From positions 1 to 9,155 of the forward strand of contig JAFAMS010000105.1 of the NCBI GenBank assembly GCA_019233165.1: 9,155 nt of DNA, in the 5' to 3' direction. How positions within the stretch are numbered: position 1 is the stretch's first letter; every line of letters starts with the position of its first letter. Below, one piece after another: positions 1 to 5,690 of this stretch. The translations under genes were made by a program, and so were the position numbers. The DNA comes from Vulcanimicrobiota bacterium (GTDB lineage Bacteria > Vulcanimicrobiota > Vulcanimicrobiia > Vulcanimicrobiales > Vulcanimicrobiaceae). Below the pieces are notes generated by a model, which searched no databases, was not told where the DNA came from, and saw only the letters and a list, made by a program, of their open reading frames with translations.

Positions 1-1
1 A

Positions 2-427
2 GCGCCGATCGTCACGATCGAGTCGGAGAAGGCGTCGATGGACATCCCTTCGCCGAGCGCCGGCGTCGTGCAGTCGCTCGTCGTCAAGATCGGCGACAAA
101 GTCTCCGAGGGCTCGCCGCTCTTGACGCTTTCTGCGGCGAACGGTGCGCCTGCCGCTCCGCCCGCCGCGACGGCGCCCGCAGCCACGCCGGCATCCGCTC
201 CATCGACGGTTGAGGTTCGCGTCCCGAACATCGGCGATTTCAAGGACGTCCCGATCATCGACATCCTCGTGCAACCCGGCGAAGAGGTGAAAGCCGACGC
301 GCCGATCGTGACGATCGAATCGGAGAAGGCGTCGATGGACGTTCCGGCGCCGAGCGCCGGAAAAGTACAGTCGATCGCGGTCAAGATCGGCGACAAAGTC
401 TCCGAAGGCTCGTTGCTGATGACGCTC
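2..427 (+). repeat. Direct repeat of lipoyl-domain coding sequence (297-base offset)
   Basis: Bases 2-130 and 299-427 align without gaps at an offset of exactly 297 bases (99 codons), with 109 of 129 positions identical by hand count. The longest identical run is 26 bases, starting at 83 and 380. Both copies encode the lipoyl lysine motif and the following half of the domain. This is an internal domain duplication within aceF, not a mobile repeat. The high DNA identity suggests a recent duplication or gene conversion. Confidence 0.9.
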
Positions 428-1429
428 GCAGGCGCCGGGGCAGCGCCTGTCGTCGCGCCGGCGCCCGCAGCAGCTCCTCCGAAAGCGGCAGAAGCGCCGA
501 AAGCGGAAGCGGCGCCCTCGCGCGACGGCGAGGTGGTGCACGCCAGCCCGTCGATCCGGCGATTGGCGCGCGAGTTCGGGATCGAGCTCGCCGACGTCAA
601 GGGCTCCGGTCCGCACGGACGGATCACGAAAGAGGACGTTCAAAGCTTCGTCAAGCGCGCGCTGAGCGGAGGGGCGCCGCCGTCCGGCGCGGGCGCGAGT
701 CCCTTCAATCTCCCGCCGTGGCCGAAAGTCGACTTCGCGCAGTTCGGTCCGATCGAGCGCGCGCCGCTCTCGCGGATCAAGCGGATCTCGGGACCGAGCC
801 TGCACCGCAATTGGGTCGCGATCCCGCACGTCACGAACAACGACGATGCCGACATCACCGAGCTCGAGGCGTTTCGCAAGCAGCTCAACGCCGAAGACCC
901 GAACGCCAAGCTGACGATCTTGGCGTTCGCGATCAAAGCCGTCGTCGCGGCGCTCAAGAAGTTCCCGGAGTTCAACGCGTCGCTCGACGGGGACGAGCTC
1001 GTGCTGAAGAAGTACTATAACATCGGCTTCGCCGCGGACACGCCGCAAGGGCTCATCGTTCCCGTGCTCAAGGACGCCGATCGCAAAGGCGTCTTGCAGA
1101 TCGCCGCCGAGACGCGCGAGCTTGCCGCCAAGGGTCGCGACGGAAAATTGCCGCTCGCGGACATGCAGGGCGGGACGTTCACGATCTCGAGCCTCGGCGG
1201 GATCGGCGGAACCTCGTTCACGCCGATCATCAATGCGCCGGAAGTCGCGATCTTGGGTCTGAGCCGTTCCGCGATACGGCCGGTGTGGGACGGCAAAGCG
1301 TTCGTGCCGCGATTGATCCTGCCGCTTTCCCTCTCGTACGACCATCGCGTGATCGACGGTGCGCTCGGCGCGCGCTTCAATGCATATCTTGCTTCGGCGC
1401 TCGCCGATATGCGCCGCACGATGCTCTAA
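2..1429 (+). CDS. aceF: Pyruvate dehydrogenase complex E2, dihydrolipoamide acetyltransferase (5' truncated by window edge)
   Basis: E2 core of the pyruvate dehydrogenase complex, which passes acetyl groups from lipoyl-lysine to CoA in the cytoplasm. The frame is open from base 2, inside a lipoyl domain, so the ATG at 38 is internal and the true start lies upstream. Numbered from that ATG: a partial lipoyl domain whose ESEKASMD lysine is at bases 29-31, an Ala/Pro linker, a second full lipoyl domain (about 58-132, lysine K97), another Ala/Pro linker, a peripheral subunit-binding domain (about 168-209), then the acyltransferase domain (about 240-463) with catalytic H436 and D440 in the DHRVIDG motif. 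The stretch LPPWPKVDFAQFG and the HRNW..IPHVT motif match proteobacterial AceF rather than 2-oxoglutarate or branched-chain E2. An lpd gene often follows aceF, but none is seen downstream here. More lipoyl domains may lie upstream. Confidence 0.95.
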   Translation, partial: APIVTIESEKASMDIPSPSAGVVQSLVVKIGDKVSEGSPLLTLSAANGAPAAPPAATAPAATPASAPSTVEVRVPNIGDFKDVPIIDILVQPGEEVKADAPIVTIESEKASMDVPAPSAGKVQSIAVKIGDKVSEGSLLMTLAGAGAAPVVAPAPAAAPPKAAEAPKAEAAPSRDGEVVHASPSIRRLAREFGIELADVKGSGPHGRITKEDVQSFVKRALSGGAPPSGAGASPFNLPPWPKVDFAQFGPIERAPLSRIKRISGPSLHRNWVAIPHVTNNDDADITELEAFRKQLNAEDPNAKLTILAFAIKAVVAALKKFPEFNASLDGDELVLKKYYNIGFAADTPQGLIVPVLKDADRKGVLQIAAETRELAAKGRDGKLPLADMQGGTFTISSLGGIGGTSFTPIINAPEVAILGLSRSAIRPVWDGKAFVPRLILPLSLSYDHRVIDGALGARFNAYLASALADMRRTML

Positions 1430-1462
1430 AAAATTCTTCCCTTTCTCGCCTTCGCCGCCGCC

Positions 1463-2377
1463 GTGCTCGCGGCCGGCGTTATTTGGGGCGCGGGCGGGCC
1501 CGTTACGAAGTGGCTCATCGATGCCTCCGGCATCCCCGGGATCGACTTCGCCTCGCTCGCCTTTGCCCGTTCGGTGTGGGCGCTCCCGATGCTCGGCGTT
1601 GTAGCCGCCGTTCGACGGCCCGTGCGGATCCTTGCGGGAGATTGGCGTCTCTTCGGCGCGCTCGCAGCGATCAATGCGGTGATGAACGTCCTCTTCCCAC
1701 TCGCCGCCCAGCAAACGAGCGCCGCGCACTTGACGCTGGTTTACGGAGCGAACGCGCCGATCGTAGCGGTCTTCGAGTCGATCTTCCGCAAAGTCTCGCT
1801 CGATCTGCGCGGAAAGGTCGCGGCGGCGTGCGGAATCCTTGGCGTCGTCGTCGTCTCGCTGACGAAGTCGACGAGCGGAGCGACCGTTGCCGGCGACGCG
1901 ATCCTCATCGTCTGGCTCATCGGTTTCGGCGCGCAAGCAGTGATCACGCGAGTCCTTGCGGAGCGGTATTCCTCCGGTTTCATTACGGGCCTGAGTTGGG
2001 GAATGGCGTCGCTGACGATCGTCGCGGTGGGTTTGCCGTTCGGTTTATGGCACGCGCTCGCAGCACCAACCTCGACGCCCGTCGCCGCGGCCGCGTTCTT
2101 GGGAGTTCTCGTCGCCGGGATGACGTTCGTCGCACCGACCGCGTTCACACGGGCCGCCAAAGCGACCTCGGCCGCGGTCGCGACGGGAGCGACCTATTAT
2201 CTCGCGCTCTGCGTCGGTCTCGTACTTTCGATCACGATCCTCCATGAGACGCTGCGGCCGGGAGGGATCGCCGGCGCCGTCCTGCTCTTCGTCGGGATCG
2301 GGCTGATGATGCTCCCAAGGCGGAAGGCGACGCCTGCATACCGGCGGCGTCCCGACGGGTCGTGGGAAACGCTATGA
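1463..2377 (+). CDS. EamA/DMT-family transporter (RhaT/YdcZ-like permease)
   Basis: Integral inner-membrane permease of the drug/metabolite transporter superfamily; the substrate cannot be inferred. The 304 residues form two EamA repeats of about five hydrophobic helices each. Visible marks are the IWGAGGPVTKW end of helix 1, the ANAPIV segment with following RKV loop that closes repeat 1, and the HETLRPGGIAGAVLLFVGIGLM ending typical of repeat 2. The tail after about residue 285 is short and Arg-rich, hence probably cytoplasmic. The GTG at 1463 is the only usual start codon after the aceF stop, but hydrophobic helix-1 sequence continues upstream in frame back to that stop, and no clear ribosome site precedes the GTG. 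The start is therefore uncertain, and a non-standard ATT at 1433 is possible. It lies 33 bases after aceF and overlaps the next gene by ATGA, so it is probably cotranscribed with both. Confidence 0.87.
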   Translation: MLAAGVIWGAGGPVTKWLIDASGIPGIDFASLAFARSVWALPMLGVVAAVRRPVRILAGDWRLFGALAAINAVMNVLFPLAAQQTSAAHLTLVYGANAPIVAVFESIFRKVSLDLRGKVAAACGILGVVVVSLTKSTSGATVAGDAILIVWLIGFGAQAVITRVLAERYSSGFITGLSWGMASLTIVAVGLPFGLWHALAAPTSTPVAAAAFLGVLVAGMTFVAPTAFTRAAKATSAAVATGATYYLALCVGLVLSITILHETLRPGGIAGAVLLFVGIGLMMLPRRKATPAYRRRPDGSWETL

Positions 2378-3297
2378 GCGTCCGAGCGCAGTTTCCCGAC
2401 GAGCAAACCACAGACGGCGAGTTCCAGCGCCAAGACGACGCGTTTCGCGACTGGCCCGTTCCCGTCGCGGGCCGCTACCATCTGTACGTCTCGCTCGCGT
2501 GTCCGTGGGCCCACCGCACGATTATCATGCGGAAGCTCAAAGGGCTCGAGCCCGCGATTGGAATCACCGTCGTCGACCCGATCCGCGACGAGCGCGGTTG
2601 GCGATTCGGCGAGGGCGCCGGTTTTTCCGAAGACCCGTTGCACGGCTGGGCGTTCTTGAGCGAGGCGTATTTCGCGACCGATCCAGGTTACCGTGGACGC
2701 GTCACGGTCCCGATCCTTTGGGACAAAGAACGCAACCGGATCGTCAATAACTCGGACGACGACATTTTGCGGATCCTCGAGACGGAGTTCGACGCCGTTG
2801 CGAGGCACAACGACGTCGACTACTATCCCGCTCAGTACCGGGCCGAGATCGACGAGCTCAACCGCGAGATCTACCTCGATCTCAACAACGGCGTTTATCG
2901 GGCCGGCTTTGCGACCTCGCAGCGGGCTTACGAGCACGCCGTGCGCGACGTCTTTCGCGTTCTCGACCAACTCGAATCCCGCCTCGCGTCCCGGCGTTAC
3001 CTCTTCGGCGCGACTCCGGTCGAGACCGACTGGCGCACGTTCGTAACGCTCGTCCGCTTCGATGCCGTCTACTACGGCCATTTCAAGTGCAACCTGCGAC
3101 GGATCGCGGATTACCCCAACCTCTGGGGCTACTTACGCGACCTCTACCAGTTCCGCAGCGTCGGCGAAACGGTCGATTTCGATCACATCAAGCGCCACTA
3201 CTACTACACACACGACGACATCAATCCGACGAGGATCGTCCCGCTCGGTCCGCTCCAGGATTTGGCGTCGCCACACGGCCGCGAAAGGCTCGGATGA
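2374..3297 (+). CDS. yqjG: Glutathionyl-hydroquinone reductase, YqjG/ECM4/PcpF family
   Basis: Cytoplasmic Xi-class glutathione transferase relative. The family reduces glutathionyl-(hydro)quinones, using a second glutathione, to hydroquinone and oxidised glutathione. The 307-residue protein carries the thioredoxin-like N-terminal domain with RYHLYVSLACPWAHRT; C43 of CPWAHR is the expected catalytic cysteine. It also has the glutathione-site segment GRVTVPILWD with cis-proline P113, and the C-terminal helical domain with NNGVYKAGF-like (NNGVYRAGF) and FKCNLRRIADYPNLWGYLRD motifs. It is shorter than E. coli YqjG (about 328) because a loop before the active site is missing. I chose the ATG at 2374, which overlaps the transporter stop by ATGA. 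A GTG at 2362 would add four residues. It overlaps the following pirin gene in the same way, suggesting translational coupling. Its presence implies that glutathione or a similar thiol is available. Confidence 0.93.
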   Translation: MSVRAQFPDEQTTDGEFQRQDDAFRDWPVPVAGRYHLYVSLACPWAHRTIIMRKLKGLEPAIGITVVDPIRDERGWRFGEGAGFSEDPLHGWAFLSEAYFATDPGYRGRVTVPILWDKERNRIVNNSDDDILRILETEFDAVARHNDVDYYPAQYRAEIDELNREIYLDLNNGVYRAGFATSQRAYEHAVRDVFRVLDQLESRLASRRYLFGATPVETDWRTFVTLVRFDAVYYGHFKCNLRRIADYPNLWGYLRDLYQFRSVGETVDFDHIKRHYYYTHDDINPTRIVPLGPLQDLASPHGRERLG

Positions 3298-4142
3298 CAC
3301 GTATCGTACCCGCGCAGCGATTCGTCGAGGGCGGCGGCTTCGTCGTCCACCGTCCCTTCCCGGTCGAAGCGCTCTCCTATGTCGACCCGTTCCTGCTCAT
3401 CGATGAGATGGGGCCGGTGAAATACGCGCCGGGCGAGGCGATCGGCGCGCCCGATCATCCGCACCGAGGATTCGAGACGGTCACGTACATCATCGACGGA
3501 GAGATGGAACACGAGGACTCGCACGGGCACCGCGGCGCGATCCGCAGCGGTGACGTCCAATGGATGACCGCGGGCGCCGGCGTGATCCACTCTGAGATGC
3601 CGTCGGCGACGATGCAGCAGAACGGCGGTTTGATGCACGGCTTTCAAATCTGGGTGAACCTGCCGAAGGCTCTGAAGATGACCCAGCCGCGCTATCAAGA
3701 GTACACGAGCGCGCAGCTTCCGATCGTCCAAGACGAAGACCGCTGGATTCGCATCATCGCAGGGACGGTCGGCGACGTGCGTTCTCCGATCGAAACGACC
3801 GTTCCGACGACGATGCTGCACTTCAAGCTGCGGCCCCATACGACGACCAGCTTCGCGATCGAACCGGGATCAAACGCGATCGTTCACACGATCGGCGGGG
3901 CGGCGACGGTCGAAGGGAAGGCGATCGGCTCGCACCAGGACGCAGTCCTCGAAAATACCGCCGCTTCGGTGAGCGTTACGGCGACGGATCAAGGATTCGA
4001 CGGGCTGCTTTTGGCCGGACTACCGTTACGCGAGCCCGTCGCGCGCTACGGACCGCTCGTGATGAACTCGATCGACGAAGTGCAAGCCGCCTTCGCAGAT
4101 TTTCGCGCCGGAAAGTTCGGCGAGATCGCGCGCGAGAACTAG
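3294..4142 (+). CDS. Pirin family protein (bicupin, possible quercetinase-type dioxygenase)
   Basis: Pirins are iron-binding bicupins; bacterial members such as YhhW cleave quercetin or act on redox regulators. The 282-residue protein has the N-terminal cupin with HPHRGFETVTY and GVIHSEMP motifs. Expected metal ligands H55, H57, H99 and E101 are all present, so the site looks intact. The C-terminal cupin (about 165-265) includes the usual GLPLREPVARYGPLVMN ending. The ATG at 3294 overlaps the previous stop by ATGA and has an AAAGG ribosome site five bases upstream. The frame is open further upstream, but that is only antisense-style readthrough of the preceding gene. As I recall, E. coli also places yqjG near pirin-like yhaK, so pairing with the hydroquinone reductase may reflect shared quinone or phenolic chemistry. 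The physiological substrate is unknown. Confidence 0.93.
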   Translation: MTRIVPAQRFVEGGGFVVHRPFPVEALSYVDPFLLIDEMGPVKYAPGEAIGAPDHPHRGFETVTYIIDGEMEHEDSHGHRGAIRSGDVQWMTAGAGVIHSEMPSATMQQNGGLMHGFQIWVNLPKALKMTQPRYQEYTSAQLPIVQDEDRWIRIIAGTVGDVRSPIETTVPTTMLHFKLRPHTTTSFAIEPGSNAIVHTIGGAATVEGKAIGSHQDAVLENTAASVSVTATDQGFDGLLLAGLPLREPVARYGPLVMNSIDEVQAAFADFRAGKFGEIAREN

Positions 4143-4480
4143 CCGCCTGCGCGCTTGACGCGCCGGCCTTTCTCCTCGAACCACGCGACCACACGGTCGC
4201 GATGATCGCCTTGTAATTCGACGACGCCGTTCTTCGCGGTACCACCGGTGCCGCAGAGCTTGCGCAGAGTCGCCGCGACCTCGCTGAGCTCGCGCGCCTC
4301 GAGTCCATGGACGATCGTGATGCTGCTCGCCCGGCGCTTTTCGCGACCGACGCGAATCACGCCGTCGTCGGGAACGGTAGGCCCCTTCTTTTTCGGCGGC
4401 CTCTTCGTTTCTCTCGGCGGTTCGACGAAGCCGGTCTCGGTCGAGTAGACGATTCTGACGTTGTCGTCGCGGCGGTTCAT
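4139..4480 (-). CDS. yciH: SUI1/eIF1-like translation factor YciH
   Basis: Bacterial homologue of eukaryotic eIF1. E. coli YciH is reported to influence translation initiation fidelity, but its cellular role is not settled. The 113-residue protein opens with VRIVYSTETG, as in E. coli YciH, followed by a Lys/Pro-rich linker (about 22-36). The SUI1 domain follows (about 38-113), with LRKLCGTGGTAKNGVVELQGDHRD and the closing VKRAGG-type tail, so it is full length. The ATG at 4480 overlaps the soxR stop by ATGA, so the two are probably cotranscribed and coupled; a GGAG lies 11 bases upstream. The longer upstream frame is soxR read out of frame and was not used. Its stop shares the palindrome CTAG with the convergent pirin stop. 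Confidence 0.93.
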   Translation of the reverse strand: MNRRDDNVRIVYSTETGFVEPPRETKRPPKKKGPTVPDDGVIRVGREKRRASSITIVHGLEARELSEVAATLRKLCGTGGTAKNGVVELQGDHRDRVVAWFEEKGRRVKRAGG

Positions 4481-4929
4481 GGTTCGTCTAACTCCAGAAG
4501 ATGCGGGCCGGGTCCTTCGCTTGCGAGGCAATCCGACGGATTGTAGAGCGGACAGTTTTTCAGCGAAAGGCAGCCGCATCCGATGCAATCGCCCAACTGG
4601 TCCCGGAGTGCCGTCAAGCGCTCGATCCGGTCGTCTAGATCTTTCTGCCAGCGTCTCGACAACCGTTCCCAATCCCTCGACGAGATCGGGCGGTCGTTGG
4701 GCAGCACATCCAACGCGTCACGAATCTCGCGTAGGGAGATGCCGGCGCGTTGTGCGACTTTGACGACCGCGATTCGCCGCAGCTCGGCGCGCGCAAACCG
4801 CCGCTGATTCCCGCTGCTGCGGACGCTGGCGATCAGACCCTTCGATTCGTAGAAGTGGATCGTCGAGACGGCTACTCCGCTGCGCTCCGCGACCTGGCCG
4901 ACGGTCAGGAGATCGTTCTTGCTGAGCAT
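4477..4929 (-). CDS. soxR: Redox-sensitive transcriptional activator SoxR (MerR family)
   Basis: Cytoplasmic one-component regulator whose [2Fe-2S] cluster is oxidised by superoxide-generating or redox-cycling compounds, turning on a promoter with an overlong spacer. The 150-residue protein has an N-terminal MerR winged helix (about 7-75; TVGQVAERSGVAVSTIHFYE and the SGNQRRFAR wing), a dimerisation helix (about 85-112), and the cluster motif CIGCGCLSLKNC with C115, C118, C120 and C126 in the SoxR pattern C-x2-C-x-C-x5-C. An additional C134 follows. The ATG at 4929 has GAGGT six bases upstream, which itself lies in the operator, so autoregulation is likely. Divergent from the SDR gene and first gene of an operon with yciH. 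Confidence 0.97.
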   Translation of the reverse strand: MLSKNDLLTVGQVAERSGVAVSTIHFYESKGLIASVRSSGNQRRFARAELRRIAVVKVAQRAGISLREIRDALDVLPNDRPISSRDWERLSRRWQKDLDDRIERLTALRDQLGDCIGCGCLSLKNCPLYNPSDCLASEGPGPHLLELDEP

Positions 4930-4932
4930 CTC

Positions 4933-4963
4933 TTGACCTCAACTATACTTGAGGTTGTAGAGT
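4933..4963 (+). promoter_or_regulatory. SoxR-dependent promoter of the SDR-QueA-like operon
   Basis: A -35 box TTGACC (4933-4938) and a -10 box TAGAGT (4958-4963) are separated by 19 bases, longer than the usual 17 and typical of MerR-family activation. The -35 overlaps the left arm of the SoxR operator exactly as in E. coli soxS (TTTACC, 19 bases, TATACT). Transcription should start near 4969-4972, that is, at or beside the ATG at 4971. Oxidised SoxR would be expected to untwist the spacer and activate the promoter. Confidence 0.82.
4936..4955. promoter_or_regulatory. SoxR operator (soxbox)
   Basis: The core CCTCAACTATACTTGAGG (4937-4954) is an inverted repeat with CCTCAA/TTGAGG arms, and the symmetry extends one base on each side. 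It closely matches the E. coli soxS operator CCTCAAGTTAACTTGAGG, which I know from memory. It sits between soxR and the divergent SDR gene, inside a 19-base promoter spacer, which is where SoxR should bind. The match of regulator, site and spacing makes this a strong call. Confidence 0.93.
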
Positions 4964-4971
4964 TGCGTCCA
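4942..4971 (-). promoter_or_regulatory. Possible soxR-yciH promoter
   Basis: On the minus strand TATAGT (4947-4942) is a good -10 match, with a weak -35 TGGACG (4971-4966) at 18 bases. The -10 lies inside the SoxR operator, so SoxR binding would repress its own gene. However, transcription from here would start only about five bases before the soxR ATG and would omit its ribosome site at 4940-4936. A start further upstream is therefore also possible. Confidence 0.35.
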
Positions 4972-5690
4972 TGGGAAACTGGTTCGAAGCGGGGCATGTG
5001 GCGATCGTCACGGGCGCCTCGCGTGGTTTGGGGAAGGAGCTCGCGCGCGAGCTTCTCGGGCAGGGGCTTTGCGTTATCGTCGATGGTCGCGATGGCGGCG
5101 CGCTCGAAGCGGCGGAAAAGGAGCTGGGACGACTCGGCGATCTCGTCGCCATCGCCGGGGACGTTGCCGATCCGGAACACGTCCGGGGGCTCGTCGCCGC
5201 GGCCGAGCGCCGCGGGCGGCTCGACCTGCTGATCAACAACGCTTCGACCCTCGGCGAGGTACCGCTGCCTACAGTCGAAGCGCTGGAGCCGCAGACGCTG
5301 GCAACGCTGTTTGCGGTCAACCTCTTTGCGCCGATCGAGCTCATCCGTCAAGCGCTGCCGTTGCTGCGCGCCAGCGGTGGAGGGACGATCGTGAACGTCA
5401 CATCGGATGCCGCGGCCGAGGCGTATCCGACGTGGGGCGGCTACGGCGCGACGAAAGCGGCGCTCGAGCATGTTTCGCGGGTGCTCGCGGCCGAGCTCGA
5501 CGACACCGCTGTCCGGGTGCTCGTCGCCGACCCCGGCGACATGAACACCCAAATGCACCGCGACGCGATCCCGGACGCCGATCCAGATACGCTACGCGAT
5601 CCGTCCGAATCGGCGTGGGCGCTTCTTCGCGCGATCGCCGGGATGCGCGAGCCCTTCGAGCGCGTGCGTCTCGCCGAGGTGTACGCATGA
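4971..5690 (+). CDS. Short-chain dehydrogenase/reductase (classical SDR), SoxR-controlled
   Basis: Cytoplasmic NAD(P)-dependent oxidoreductase; the substrate is unknown. The 239-residue protein shows the classical SDR set: TGASRGLG cofactor motif (14-21), acidic GDVAD (63-67), NNAS (89-92), N117, catalytic S145, Y158 and K162 (YxxxK), and PGDMNT (188-193). The region after about 193 is short, so the substrate lid is small. The ATG at 4971 fits the family N-terminus, but has no ribosome site and coincides with the predicted transcript start. A GTG at 4998 is an alternative that would leave only one residue before AIVTG. The gene is preceded by a SoxR operator and promoter and overlaps the QueA-like gene by ATGA. 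A role in detoxifying quinones or other redox-active compounds is likely by context, not shown. Confidence 0.93.
   Translation: MGNWFEAGHVAIVTGASRGLGKELARELLGQGLCVIVDGRDGGALEAAEKELGRLGDLVAIAGDVADPEHVRGLVAAAERRGRLDLLINNASTLGEVPLPTVEALEPQTLATLFAVNLFAPIELIRQALPLLRASGGGTIVNVTSDAAAEAYPTWGGYGATKAALEHVSRVLAAELDDTAVRVLVADPGDMNTQMHRDAIPDADPDTLRDPSESAWALLRAIAGMREPFERVRLAEVYA

Noticed and set aside
1427..1436. A6 run after the aceF stop as a programmed -1 frameshift site
   Set aside because: The heptamer is T-AAA-AAA, not a good slippery X-XXY-YYZ site, and no downstream stem or alternative start in the right frame convinced me.
2197..3081. Minus-strand open frame of about 294 codons opposite the EamA and yqjG genes
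   Set aside because: It lies antisense to two well-matched proteins, has no family resemblance and no ribosome site.
3087..3293. Upstream extension of the pirin frame
   Set aside because: It is the YqjG coding sequence read out of frame; pirin homology starts at 3294 with its own ribosome site.
4481..4672. Upstream extension of the YciH frame
   Set aside because: It is soxR read out of frame; the YciH family N-terminus (VRIVYSTETG) begins just after the ATG at 4480.
5069..5686. Upstream extension of the QueA-like frame
   Set aside because: The frame is open but overlaps the SDR in another frame and encodes Arg/Ala-rich shadow sequence; the ATG at 5687 has a good ribosome site and fits the QueA N-terminus.
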